This document shows, one piece after another, positions 55,195 through 64,000 of a stretch of 64,000 nt of DNA. The translations under genes were made by a program, and so were the position numbers. Origin of the DNA: Allomuricauda ruestringensis DSM 13258. GTDB taxonomy: Bacteria > Bacteroidota > Bacteroidia > Flavobacteriales > Flavobacteriaceae. The notes under the pieces are model-generated. The model did no database searches. It worked only from the letters and a program-made list of their open reading frames with translations, and was not told where the DNA came from. The stretch spans positions 1,437,501 to 1,501,500 of the forward strand of contig NC_015945.1 of assembly GCF_000224085.1 (NCBI RefSeq). Reading direction: 5' to 3'. The first letter of the stretch is position 1, and every line of letters begins with the position of its first letter.

Positions 55195-56649
55195 ATGGTA
55201 AAACTCATTTTCAAAGGTGTAATTTTTTTAATCCTTTTTGGGGTCGTTACCTATATTTTAGACCCTCTTTTTTTGGATAGGGATCAATGGATCTATAGTT
55301 CATACAATTCACTCTATGAAGCTGAAAAACCCAAGAATCTCGTATTTATTGGTAATTCCCATCTTAACAAAGGGCTAGACAATTTTATAGTGGATGCTAA
55401 AACAGGTTCTGAATCCATAAAACTGGTGGGAGCGGGCCTAAATATTGCACAAATTTATTATAACTTTTTGGAGGTCTTGGAATATCAATTACCAGAATTG
55501 ATCGTAATAGAAACTTGGTGTTTGTATTCTCCAGGAAATAACCACAACAACCCTATTGATGACAATGGAAAATTAGTGGGATACAACAAATATGCTTTTG
55601 AAAACAAAAGAATTGGACCAATAAAGTTCGAAGAAACACAACTTTCCGTTGATAAGAAGGACATAGCTTTCCATTTGTTCAACACTTTTAGATATCATGA
55701 TAGGTGGACTGATTTAAAAGGATTTTCATTTTTCTTGAATGATGGTTTTAGGGCTCCTGCAGAGGAAGTGTTGCAAGAATGGGTTAAAACGGGCGGGGTA
55801 TTAACTCCTTCAAAAGCTGAGCAATATGCACATACACAGTTTGATTCCTCGGGGATTTTTTTATCGGCCCAAGAAAAGGACTATCTAAATAAAATTCTTG
55901 AATTATCAGAAAAGAAAGGAATAAAACTACTCTTTTTGAACATACCTATTTTTGAGACATACTATCAAAAAAGCAAAAAAGCCTTGGATGGTGTTTCGGA
56001 TGAATTAACAGAGTTTTTCAAGCCTTATAAAAATGTAGATTTTTTTGATTTAAACAGGAGCATTGGAGGGTTACCCAGGACTTACATGTCCAATGAAAGA
56101 AACATATCGGCAAATCAGCATGTAAATTATAAGGGGTGTATAAAAACCAGTAATCTTGTTTCTGATTATTTAATAAAGAACTATAAACTTAATGTAAATG
56201 ATGAATATCTTTCAAGTGGGGAAGATTTGTTGTACAATTTTAAGAAAATAGAAAAAGATTCATTCTTTTTAGGTGGGATCAATAAGGTCAATAACGTCCT
56301 TGTCAGTAAAATGAAATCAAAAAACAGGATTACAATAGGTCCCCAAGAGGATAAAATCAAAATAGAAGGGTGGATGCATAGAGAAGGAATAAACAACCTT
56401 CGTTCCGAAAAAGCAATAGCCCTGCGTAAAGGAAATGATTTTATTTACATTTCAGGAGATGAAATGAGAGAAAGAAAAGCTTACGCACTTATTGACAAGT
56501 TTGGCGAACAATATACCAAGAGTGGGTATACATTTGAAATCCCAAAGGAAATATTGGAAAGAGGGCAATATAAAATATACCATCTTATTAAAACCAATTC
56601 AGGAAAGCATTACATTCAGGATACATGGAAATGGCTAATAGTTCTTTAA
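55195..56649 (+). CDS. SGNH-like partner of the MBOAT acyltransferase (AlgJ-like)
   Basis: 484 aa from ATG 55195, after an N-terminal membrane anchor (LIFKGVIFLILFGVVTYIL). The block-I-like motif is FIGNSHLNKGLDN (about residue 45; GNSH in place of GDSL). The late NISANQHVNYKGCIK may hold the His of the catalytic set. A ~90-residue C-terminal region follows (about 385-484). Extracytoplasmic SGNH-like proteins paired with an MBOAT protein usually carry out the final acyl transfer. The pairing and 4-bp gap support this; the exact substrate is unknown. Confidence 0.72.
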   Translation: MVKLIFKGVIFLILFGVVTYILDPLFLDRDQWIYSSYNSLYEAEKPKNLVFIGNSHLNKGLDNFIVDAKTGSESIKLVGAGLNIAQIYYNFLEVLEYQLPELIVIETWCLYSPGNNHNNPIDDNGKLVGYNKYAFENKRIGPIKFEETQLSVDKKDIAFHLFNTFRYHDRWTDLKGFSFFLNDGFRAPAEEVLQEWVKTGGVLTPSKAEQYAHTQFDSSGIFLSAQEKDYLNKILELSEKKGIKLLFLNIPIFETYYQKSKKALDGVSDELTEFFKPYKNVDFFDLNRSIGGLPRTYMSNERNISANQHVNYKGCIKTSNLVSDYLIKNYKLNVNDEYLSSGEDLLYNFKKIEKDSFFLGGINKVNNVLVSKMKSKNRITIGPQEDKIKIEGWMHREGINNLRSEKAIALRKGNDFIYISGDEMRERKAYALIDKFGEQYTKSGYTFEIPKEILERGQYKIYHLIKTNSGKHYIQDTWKWLIVL

Positions 56650-56842
56650 AACAAAACAAGTTTACAACCTAAGGCAATCTGTAGATATAATTGAAAAACC
56701 GATATTTGCAAGGTCCCTATACAAGCAACTATAATGGATTTGTTATTAGATCATCTCCTTATTTTTTGAATGTTTGGTTCCATTATGATTGGAGAGAGGA
56801 TTCTAAACGAGTCCTTTTGTATAACCCTACACACCCTATTCT

Positions 56843-58090
56843 GTGAAGAAGAGTTTTTCCTTTTTGGCCAATAACAAGAAAATAATAGAGAACTTTTCTT
56901 ATTTGTCGCTTCTCCAAATTTTGAATATGGCTCTGCCCCTATTGGTGTTCCCATACCTTATTCGAGTTCTAGGAAAGGATGTTTATGGTCTGGTTATATA
57001 TGCACAGGCCATAGTGGGTTATTTTGTAGTGCTCGTCAATTTTGGGTTCAACATTATTGGAACTAAAGAGGTAAGTATTAACAGGGACAGAAAAAACAAA
57101 CTGAACAAAATACTCAGCAGTATTTTCATCATTAAAGGAGGTTTGTTTTTGTTTTCCTGCTTAACCCTATTGGGATTAACATTTTTTCTCCAAGAATTTA
57201 AACAATATTCTCTTTTGTTGATTTTGACACTTTGGATGTGTTTCAACGAATTCATTTTTCCCGTATACTATTTTCAGGGGATAGAAAAAATGAAATACAT
57301 TACACTTTTGACTCTGATAAGCCGGGTTACTTTGGTATTGTTTGTGTTCGTTTTAGTTAACAACAAGGACGATTATTTGATGGTGCCCATCATAAATGGG
57401 ATTGGGGTTTTGATATCAGGAATAATTTCACAGAGCATCCTGTATAAAGACGGAATTAGGTATTCATGGCAACCTTTTTATATATTGAAACACTATGTGT
57501 TAAAATCCTTTGTAATGGCATTGGCGTATGCCTCAAACACCCTAAAAGCCAACTTTAGTATTGTGGCTGTTAAACTATTGTTCTCACTCAAAGATGTAGC
57601 GTACTTCGATTTAGCTTTGAAAATTTCAAGATTGGGCAGTACGTTTCTCGAGTTGATAGGCGTTGCAATTTTTCCAAAAATGAGTCGTGAAAAAAACAAG
57701 CGCTTCTTAAGAAAAGTGATGCTGTTGTGTGGAGTTCTGTCCTTAATCTTTGTTTTGGTCATCCAATTGTTCTCAACTACAATCGTTGAAATTGTAGGAG
57801 GAGAGGAAATGTCCAACGCAACAGATGTTTTAAGAATAATTGTTTTGTTTGTTCCTTTCCAAATTCTGGGAGCACTGCTTGGTAGAAATGGATTGATAGT
57901 ACATGGTTACGACAAACATGTTTTGTATAGTATGGGGTTGTCCAGTTTGTTGTTTCTAGCTTTATTGATGGGATCATACATGCTGTTGGGCAGTCTATCC
58001 TTGCTTTTTGTAGGGGGAATATTTGTTGTTTCGTTTGTTTTCGATACTGCTTATAGGTACTTTATGTGTAAAAAATTTGAAATTGTGTGA
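56843..58090 (+). CDS. Wzx-type oligosaccharide flippase
   Basis: 415 aa, 12 or so transmembrane helices, first codon GTG. The typical start YLSLLQILNMALPLLVFPYL and IRVLGKDVYGLVIYAQAIVG are present, as is ISRLGSTFLELIGVAIFPKM. It would move undecaprenol-linked repeat units to the outer face. The stop TGA overlaps the next ATG by 1 bp. Confidence 0.9.
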   Translation: MKKSFSFLANNKKIIENFSYLSLLQILNMALPLLVFPYLIRVLGKDVYGLVIYAQAIVGYFVVLVNFGFNIIGTKEVSINRDRKNKLNKILSSIFIIKGGLFLFSCLTLLGLTFFLQEFKQYSLLLILTLWMCFNEFIFPVYYFQGIEKMKYITLLTLISRVTLVLFVFVLVNNKDDYLMVPIINGIGVLISGIISQSILYKDGIRYSWQPFYILKHYVLKSFVMALAYASNTLKANFSIVAVKLLFSLKDVAYFDLALKISRLGSTFLELIGVAIFPKMSREKNKRFLRKVMLLCGVLSLIFVLVIQLFSTTIVEIVGGEEMSNATDVLRIIVLFVPFQILGALLGRNGLIVHGYDKHVLYSMGLSSLLFLALLMGSYMLLGSLSLLFVGGIFVVSFVFDTAYRYFMCKKFEIV

Positions 58091-58524
58091 TGAAGCGAAT
58101 TAGTATTTTACGTGCAATATGGAGTTTTTGTTATGGAATGGTGCTGAGTATTATGTGCTATAGAACAGTTAAAGTATACCTTTGCAACCATCTTAATATT
58201 GGTATTTGGAAACTTTATAAGTCACGAACGATTTTTCCTCATCCAGTTGGTGTTGTGATTGGAATGAAGGTTGAATTGGGCATGGATTGTAAGATTTATC
58301 AAAACGTTACTATTGGAACGAAAGATATAAAGGATTTTAAAAATGGAAAGTATCCCAAAATTGGAAATAATGTTGTTATATTCCCAAACAGTATTATCAT
58401 TGGAGACATTAAAATAGGTGATGGCTCTCAAATTGGAGCCGGTTCAATAGTTTTAGAGGATGTTCCTCCATATACCATTGTGGCAGGTTCTCCCGCTAAG
58501 TTTATAAGGACAATTAAATCATGA
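58090..58524 (+). CDS. Hexapeptide-repeat acyltransferase (CysE/WcaB-like)
   Basis: 144 aa from ATG 58090. After a helical start comes a left-handed beta-helix: VELGMDCKIYQNVTIGTK, IGNNVVIFPNSIIIGDIKIG and GSQIGAGSIVLEDVPPYTIV, ending in AGSPAKFIRTI. This is the serine-acetyltransferase-like group of polysaccharide acetyltransferases. It lies between flippase and sulfotransferase, overlapping both, so it probably acetylates a sugar of the repeat unit. Confidence 0.85.
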   Translation: MKRISILRAIWSFCYGMVLSIMCYRTVKVYLCNHLNIGIWKLYKSRTIFPHPVGVVIGMKVELGMDCKIYQNVTIGTKDIKDFKNGKYPKIGNNVVIFPNSIIIGDIKIGDGSQIGAGSIVLEDVPPYTIVAGSPAKFIRTIKS

Positions 58525-59441
58525 AAAACAACATTAAACCAAATTTTTTAATTGTAGGGTTTCCCAAATGTGGTTCAACAGCCTTACATTATTATCTAAA
58601 TAGCCACCCAGAAATATATATGCCCAACCAGAAGGAACTTCATTTTTTTACCAGTGATATTCTTGGGGCACTTAAAGAAGGAAAGGGCGACAAATATGTA
58701 AAGGGAACACAAATAAAAGACATCAATAATTATTTGTCCCACTATGAAGGTGTCCAAAATGAAAAGGCCATTGGTGATGCATCACCATCCTATGTTAACT
58801 ATCCTGAAAAAGCCATTCCTAGGATAAAAAATACATTGGGCAATCCTAAAATAATAATCTTGCTTCGAGATCCCATAAAGAGAGCCTATTCAAACTATTT
58901 GCACTTGGTAAGGGAAAACAGGGAGAGTTTAGGCTTTTTTGATGCGCTCCAACAAGAAAACAAAAGAAAGGAACAGAATTTTTCAGATTTTTGGTATTAT
59001 CAATTCAACTCAACATACTTTGACAAGGTGAAATCGTATCAAAACCATTTTGATGAGGTTTTGGTGCTAACCCAAGAAGAACTGAACAATAATGTGCTGA
59101 ACACAGTACAAAAGGTGTTTGCCTTTTTGGGTGTCGACCCAAATTTTGAACCAGGAAACATTGAAAAAAGATACAATCCGGGTGGAGTCTACAAAAAAAA
59201 TATAATCACAAATTTAATCTTTAACCAAAGTGGGTTAAGGGAGCTTATAAAGAAGCTTGTGCCCATAACCCCCAGAATGAAGCATCTGAAGCATTGGTTG
59301 ATTAAAAAATACAAGACTCAAACACCCAAAATGCCAATTGAATCAGAGGAATACCTTGTAGAATCCTTAAAAGAAGATGTTAGAAAATTGACAGAAATCG
59401 GGGTGGATACTAGTACTTGGAACCCAAGATTCTTTAACTAA
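58521..59441 (+). CDS. PAPS-dependent sulfotransferase
   Basis: 306 aa. The PAPS 5'-phosphosulfate-binding loop FPKCGSTALHYYL is at residues 14-26. The 3'-phosphate-binding segment IIILLRDPIKRAYSNYLH is at 111-128 (Arg116, Ser124). The domain is the Sulfotransfer_1/heparan-sulfate-like type, usually acting on carbohydrate. It would sulfate the polymer of this locus with PAPS made by the cysC, cysD, cysN products 5 kb upstream, and CysQ would clear the PAP. It starts inside the stop region of the acyltransferase gene (ATGA). Confidence 0.93.
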   Translation: MKNNIKPNFLIVGFPKCGSTALHYYLNSHPEIYMPNQKELHFFTSDILGALKEGKGDKYVKGTQIKDINNYLSHYEGVQNEKAIGDASPSYVNYPEKAIPRIKNTLGNPKIIILLRDPIKRAYSNYLHLVRENRESLGFFDALQQENKRKEQNFSDFWYYQFNSTYFDKVKSYQNHFDEVLVLTQEELNNNVLNTVQKVFAFLGVDPNFEPGNIEKRYNPGGVYKKNIITNLIFNQSGLRELIKKLVPITPRMKHLKHWLIKKYKTQTPKMPIESEEYLVESLKEDVRKLTEIGVDTSTWNPRFFN

Positions 59442-59456
59442 AGACAATATCAATAT

Positions 59457-60821
59457 ATGAGAATTGTAAGGTTCTTGTTCTTTTTAGGACTTTTTTTTCT
59501 TCCTTTCAATTCTTTTGAGGGGTACAAATATATTGGCGAATTTACAAGAGATGGTTCCATTCTGTTTTTTTTGCCCATACCAATTTTGGCTATTTTGCTC
59601 AAGGGAAAATTTATTTTTCCGGCCAACGATATAATATATCAGGCATTTTTACTGTTTTTTATTTGGATTGTGTTTTCCATGACCTTGAACCTTTTTGATG
59701 CTCATGAATACTATTTCAAAGGCATGAACGGTTATACTCGGTTCACAAGGCAAATCTTTTCGTTGTTAATTTCATCAGTTTATCTTTTTTTGGGATACTA
59801 TTTGGTGTTTCGGGGCATGGAACCACAGAAACTTTTTTTTACGTTGCGAAAAGTTATTTTTTTTTCGTTCGTATTGGTGTCGGCGTATGCATTTCTAGAG
59901 TTTTTAATTCTAAGACTACATTTAACTTCTTTGGAAAAGCTTATTAAGGTCTTTGATTTTTTTCCTTTTACAGAGGTAAAACTTGATTACAGGAATCGAA
60001 GGCTTTCTTCAGTTACTTTTGAGCCACCAGCCTTGGCAACTTATCTTTTTAGCGTCTCTGGTTGGATGTTTAGCTATATTGTGACAGGAAAAGGAGTGAA
60101 AAAGTATATTCCAGGGCTAATAGTGGTTTTCCTTTGTCTTTTTTCTGGTTCCAGGTCCTCCCTTTTTTTTATAGGGGTTCAGCTTGCAGCATTTGTATGG
60201 GTGCTGCTGCGAAAAAAAGATTACAGAAAATATTTTAAAAGGGTTTTGATTTACTCACTCATAGCAGGTCTTTTTGCAGGTGCGCTTTTTGGTAGAACCA
60301 TATCCGCTTATATTATTGATAAAGCTACTTCTTTTAGTATAAAGGACGATCAATTGTCCAACTCCAACAAATCGCGACTAGGTATATATACCGCATCTTG
60401 GCTGGTTTTTCTGGAGAATCCGATTGTGGGAGCGGGATATGGTCAACAAGCATTCTTGGCCAAAGACAAGTATCCTGATTGGGCCGTAAAAAACAATTGG
60501 GAATTTAGAGACAAATATTTGAATGAAAACGATCCAAGCTTTCCGCCTGGCTACAACCTTTATTTACGATTACTTGCGGAAACAGGATTGATAGGCTTGT
60601 TGATTTTTGCTTTGTTTTCTTTTATGATTGTAACAAGATGCCTAAAGCTTATTAAGTCAGATGACGATACTATTGAAATATTCGGATTGGTTCTATTTGT
60701 TTCAATGATAGGCTTTTTTTTGAATTGGTTCAAAATGGATACGTTCAGGGTTTACGGTTTTTGGATAGGCCTAGCGTTACTGATAGTTGTCAATACATAT
60801 AGAAATGAAGTCAAATCATAG
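59457..60821 (+). CDS. O-antigen polymerase/ligase (Wzy_C-like) 1
   Basis: 454 aa, about 11 transmembrane helices with a large loop (about 285-370). CLFSGSRSSLFFIGVQLAAF and the loop signature NPIVGAGYGQQAFLAK are typical of the Wzy/WaaL Wzy_C superfamily. FPPGYNLYLRLLAETGLIGL before the last helices is characteristic. It would link repeat units or attach the chain to a lipid; sequence alone does not decide. The GT2 start lies inside its last codons. Confidence 0.83.
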   Translation: MRIVRFLFFLGLFFLPFNSFEGYKYIGEFTRDGSILFFLPIPILAILLKGKFIFPANDIIYQAFLLFFIWIVFSMTLNLFDAHEYYFKGMNGYTRFTRQIFSLLISSVYLFLGYYLVFRGMEPQKLFFTLRKVIFFSFVLVSAYAFLEFLILRLHLTSLEKLIKVFDFFPFTEVKLDYRNRRLSSVTFEPPALATYLFSVSGWMFSYIVTGKGVKKYIPGLIVVFLCLFSGSRSSLFFIGVQLAAFVWVLLRKKDYRKYFKRVLIYSLIAGLFAGALFGRTISAYIIDKATSFSIKDDQLSNSNKSRLGIYTASWLVFLENPIVGAGYGQQAFLAKDKYPDWAVKNNWEFRDKYLNENDPSFPPGYNLYLRLLAETGLIGLLIFALFSFMIVTRCLKLIKSDDDTIEIFGLVLFVSMIGFFLNWFKMDTFRVYGFWIGLALLIVVNTYRNEVKS

Positions 60822-61635
60822 TATAGCATTACTTATTCCGCACTACAATTCCCCTAAAGAGTTGTATGCGTCCATAGATTCCATTAAAGAATCAATTGAG
60901 GTAGATTTACTGATTGTTGATGATGGCAGTAAAGTTAAATTTGAAGAGGATCGTATACTTAAGAACTATACTTGTGGTCAAACCCATTTCCATTATCTTG
61001 AAGAAAACCAAGGAATTGGGGTAGCACTTAATGAAGGCCTTTCCTTTTTAGTCTCTAAGGGATATGAATATATTGCCAGATTGGATTGTGGGGACTATTG
61101 TCATGAGGACAGGCTTTCCAAACAAATTGACTATTTAAAAAAAAATAGAGAAGTGGCCATGGTAGGGAGTTGGGCTAACATTGTTAATGAACAGGGGGAT
61201 TTGCTGTATGTTTTGAAGCACCCAACTTCGCATGAGGAGATTTCAAAAAAAATGTACTTGAACAATACTTTTGTACATCCATCTGTAGTCTTTAGGTCAA
61301 GCGTTTTGAAAAAGGCAGGAAATTATCCTTTTAAATACAGGTTTGCTTCTCAAGACTATGCTTTTTTCTTCAATATAATGAAACATTACAGAGTAGAGAA
61401 CATGCCCGAAGTGTTGGTTGATTATGTGATTTCGGCAAATTCTATCTCTACAAAGAAAAGAAGATTACAAGTAAAGAACAGGCTTCATATCATTTGGGAC
61501 AATTATTATTTAGGCTTTTATCCTACGTACGGCCTGCTTAGAAATATGTTGTTGTTGTTATTGCCTCGTTGGGCTACAACGGGCTTAAAAAAAGCGGTTT
61601 TCAAGAAACAGGATAAAACAGTCAACAATGAATAG
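60805..61635 (+). CDS. Family 2 glycosyltransferase
   Basis: 276 aa from ATG 60805. GT-A fold: LLIPHYNSPKELYASIDSI, then VDLLIVDDGS with the metal/nucleotide-binding Asp pair, then GIGVALNEGL and the DxD-like IARLDCGDYC. VHPSVVFRSSVLKKAGNYP is the usual acceptor-side signature. It adds one sugar (possibly rhamnose) to the lipid-linked unit. It overlaps the Wzy-like gene by 17 bp. Confidence 0.9.
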   Translation: MKSNHSIALLIPHYNSPKELYASIDSIKESIEVDLLIVDDGSKVKFEEDRILKNYTCGQTHFHYLEENQGIGVALNEGLSFLVSKGYEYIARLDCGDYCHEDRLSKQIDYLKKNREVAMVGSWANIVNEQGDLLYVLKHPTSHEEISKKMYLNNTFVHPSVVFRSSVLKKAGNYPFKYRFASQDYAFFFNIMKHYRVENMPEVLVDYVISANSISTKKRRLQVKNRLHIIWDNYYLGFYPTYGLLRNMLLLLLPRWATTGLKKAVFKKQDKTVNNE

Positions 61636-62860
61636 TTTGCTGAAACCCGAACATAAAAAAATTGACTTTTGGTACGGTTTACTCATAAGTGCTTTTTGTT
61701 TTTCCCTGCCTTTTGAAGGAGTGGCTCGTGCTGTTCCGAATATTATCTTGATACCATTGTTGGTCCTGTTTCCTTTTACCATCAAAAGGGAAAGCTTTAA
61801 AAATTGGTATTGGCGGCCAATAGTTTTATATGCTATTCTTTGGGTATCGTTACTGGTAAAGACATTTGTTTTTGGCCAGTTTGAATCGGAAATGGGCTTT
61901 TTGACCAAACTGCTCTTGGTTTCAGCGATATTTTTTCTTATGACTCCTGTCAACTCGATGTCATGGGTAAAAAAAGGATTGGTTTATGGGACTACAGCAG
62001 CAATTTTGTTATCATTCGGTGCTGTTATCGGTTATATAATAGAATCTGGACATTTTAAATTCTCAAGTGGCCCACAAGTAAATAGCGTATTGGTGACAGA
62101 AAGGGTCTACTTGGCTTTTTTGGCAGTGATTTCCAGTGTTTTTTGTTTTAATGAAACTACAGAAGAGGAAAAGAAGGCCAAAAAAAGTTTGTATTTAGCT
62201 ATTCTTTTGATCAATGTACTTTTTATCCTTATGGTGGCAGCTAGAATGGCCACGATTAGTTTAATAGTGATAGGTGTTTTCTACTTCATCTTCAAGAAAA
62301 GATACAAACAGCTTTTATATTTTGGAGCTGCTGCTTTGGCACTGTTATTCGTTGCAATAATTTCAAACCCCAATTTAAAGAACAGGATTTTTTATGCAGA
62401 TAAAAAGAAAAACTTTGTTGAAAAGGTACAGGCTTGGGAACCAAGGGTGGTTATTTGGGGGTGCACCTTTTCTTCGCTGTCAGATACGGACTTCAACTAT
62501 TTATTCGGGTTTGCCTCAAGTAATGAAGTCCAGGGAAAATTATTGGAGTGTTATGATGAAAGCATCGAAAGAGAAGGAAAGAGAGATTATTTTCTTAGGG
62601 AGAAATTTAACCCCCACAATCAATATTTTGATATACTGCTTTTGACTGGTTTTCTAGGGTTATTTCTTTTTGGAGGTATTTTTTTTGACCTTTTAAGATG
62701 TAACAGACACAATTTTACCAATCTTGCCTTAATACTTTCATTTTTATTACTGGGATTGGTTGAGTGCTATTTACATAGACAGTTAGGAGTATATATATTT
62801 GGGGTTTTATGTATAGTCGCACTCAAAAAAACAAAAAAGAACTATTTGACCGAAGAATAA
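61628..62860 (+). CDS. O-antigen ligase/polymerase-like membrane protein 2
   Basis: 410 aa, about 11 transmembrane helices. LFILMVAARMATISLIVIGV and the loop with NYLFGFASSNEVQGKL and FNPHNQYFDILLLTGFLGLF are typical of the Wzy_C superfamily. It is the second protein of this type in the locus, so one may be the polymerase and the other the ligase. It starts 8 bp before the GT2 stop and its 3' end overlaps the opposite-strand GT gene by 19 bp. Confidence 0.82.
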   Translation: MNSLLKPEHKKIDFWYGLLISAFCFSLPFEGVARAVPNIILIPLLVLFPFTIKRESFKNWYWRPIVLYAILWVSLLVKTFVFGQFESEMGFLTKLLLVSAIFFLMTPVNSMSWVKKGLVYGTTAAILLSFGAVIGYIIESGHFKFSSGPQVNSVLVTERVYLAFLAVISSVFCFNETTEEEKKAKKSLYLAILLINVLFILMVAARMATISLIVIGVFYFIFKKRYKQLLYFGAAALALLFVAIISNPNLKNRIFYADKKKNFVEKVQAWEPRVVIWGCTFSSLSDTDFNYLFGFASSNEVQGKLLECYDESIEREGKRDYFLREKFNPHNQYFDILLLTGFLGLFLFGGIFFDLLRCNRHNFTNLALILSFLLLGLVECYLHRQLGVYIFGVLCIVALKKTKKNYLTEE

Positions 62861-63918
62861 ACCATTTCAAGCTCTTTAAAGTTTTTGTTTTGATCAAAAA
62901 GCTCAACCACCCTTTCTCTTGAGTTTGTTTCCATCTTGTTTCTCAAACTCTTGTTTTGTATCAGTTGGAGAACAGCATTTTTAAAATCATCTAAACTAGA
63001 GCACAAAAAACCATTGTAACCATGCTCAACAGCATCTTTGTTTCCTATTACATCAGTGGCAATAATGGGCTTGCGTAAAGCCATTGCCTCCAAAATTGTA
63101 AAAGGCAAGCCCTCCCAAAGGGAGGTTTGAATAAAAACATCAAAGTCTTTGACCATTTGTATTACTTCTTGATTGGGTTTCCACCCAGTAATTATGATGT
63201 TTTTAGAGGTTAATTCATGCCTGAGCTCCCCATCTCCAACCCAAACAAACTGAATGCTCGGAAAGCACTTTGCAACCTTGTTGAACAATTGAGGATTTTT
63301 TTGGTTACTAAGCCTTCCTACAGAACCAATGGTTTGTACCTTTTGCGAAACTTTTGGTAAATCTCCAAAAGAATCTGGAACAATACCATTTCTTATCAAT
63401 TGGGAAGGTCCAATCTTTTTCGCCAAGTCGTATTCTGTATCGCCACAGGCAAGGGTTGTACCTCCTAACAAAACATTGGCATACTTTTCAATAAAGAAAA
63501 AGGACTTTTGTTTTAAAGGACTTATGTCTTGCCTTACAAAGGCATACCCATTAGGGGTATAGAATATTTCTGCTTTGTTGTACATTCTCCCCGCAATTCT
63601 CCCTATTATTCCAGCTTTGGAGGAATGTAAGTGTATTACGTCAGGTCTTATTGATTTAATTGTTTTATGAATTTGTACCAAAGCACTAAAGTCTTTCAAG
63701 GGAGAAATGCTCCGCTGCATTGCTATGGGATAAAGGAAGGCCGTATTTTTAAAATCACCTTCTATTTTTTCAAGACTTGTTCCTTCTCTACTCGGACTAT
63801 ATATAACGTGTTGTTCAAATTTGGCGTTTCCTTCAAAAAAATGACAAATGTCTTTGATATATTTATAAACACCAGCAACAAAAGGCTCAGAAATATGTAA
63901 AACTTTAATTTTGCTCAT
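62842..63918 (-). CDS. Family 1/4 glycosyltransferase
   Basis: 358 aa. GT-B fold: ISEPFVAGVYKYIKDIC at the start, HLHSSKAGIIGRIAGRM, then IGSVGRLSNQKNPQLFNKVA. The nucleotide-sugar site has the E-x7-E pattern in LWEGLPFTILEAMALRKP. It is the last gene in the window and the only one of the locus on the minus strand, so it may belong to a second, leftward transcript. Sugar specificity is unknown. Confidence 0.92.
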   Translation of the reverse strand: MSKIKVLHISEPFVAGVYKYIKDICHFFEGNAKFEQHVIYSPSREGTSLEKIEGDFKNTAFLYPIAMQRSISPLKDFSALVQIHKTIKSIRPDVIHLHSSKAGIIGRIAGRMYNKAEIFYTPNGYAFVRQDISPLKQKSFFFIEKYANVLLGGTTLACGDTEYDLAKKIGPSQLIRNGIVPDSFGDLPKVSQKVQTIGSVGRLSNQKNPQLFNKVAKCFPSIQFVWVGDGELRHELTSKNIIITGWKPNQEVIQMVKDFDVFIQTSLWEGLPFTILEAMALRKPIIATDVIGNKDAVEHGYNGFLCSSLDDFKNAVLQLIQNKSLRNKMETNSRERVVELFDQNKNFKELEMVYSSVK

Positions 63919-64000
63919 AGGAATATAAAAAATGTTAAAGGGTTGAGAAGGACAAATAGGGTTTGAATTTAATTATTGCAATGATAAGAATTAAAAAAAC

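Overview
The window reads as chromosomal DNA of a marine-type Flavobacteriaceae (Bacteroidota), close to Muricauda/Zobellia-like genomes. Support: type IX secretion (T9SS) cargo and outer-membrane proteins, Bacteroidota promoters of the TAnnTTTG type, few Shine-Dalgarno sequences, both a GlnRS and a GluRS, and many flavobacterial conserved families (DUF4175, DUF4382, DUF4837, GH3-like, PorP/SprF). Assignments come from reading motifs by eye; no database search was run.

Region 1 (1-14470, minus strand) is a three-gene surface-adhesion operon. In order of transcription it encodes a 753-aa Ig-like protein with a T9SS type B sorting domain, a PorP/SprF-type barrel fused to two SPOR-like domains, and a giant SprB-like repeat protein of more than 3373 aa that runs off the left edge. 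Region 2 (14700-37925) is mostly housekeeping: glnS, a YtxH/holin-like/small-protein stress trio, a Band 7 protein, gltX, DUF4175, ybeY, mnmG, a methyltransferase, an OmpH/Skp-like lipoprotein, DoxX and Crp genes, holB, a metalloprotease lipoprotein, a DUF4382 lipoprotein, pgk, an MltD-like transglycosylase and a DUF4837 lipoprotein. Four parS-like CACGTG palindromes lie within 12 kb here, two of them flanking mnmG, which suggests the region is near the replication origin.

Region 3 (37950-45269) has a PorE-like OmpA protein, tatA, an M23 peptidase, a GH3-like enzyme and a 563-aa conserved protein whose C-terminus resembles nucleoside phosphorylases/nucleosidases.

Region 4 (45273-63918) is a surface-polysaccharide locus: a Wzz-like chain-length protein, dTDP-L-rhamnose genes (rfbD, B, A, C), a PAPS cassette (cysQ, DUF2061, cysC, cysD, cysN), an MBOAT acyltransferase broken by a 1-nt frameshift, an SGNH-like partner, a Wzx flippase, a hexapeptide acyltransferase, a PAPS-type sulfotransferase, two Wzy/WaaL-like proteins and two glycosyltransferases. 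A sulfate-activation set, a PAP-recycling phosphatase and a sulfotransferase together, with no sulfate-reduction genes in view, point to a sulfated and acylated, rhamnose-containing exopolysaccharide or O-antigen.

At DNA level, a ~130-bp element with terminal inverted repeats occurs twice, each time between convergent genes. No tRNA, rRNA, CRISPR array, insertion sequence or prophage was seen.
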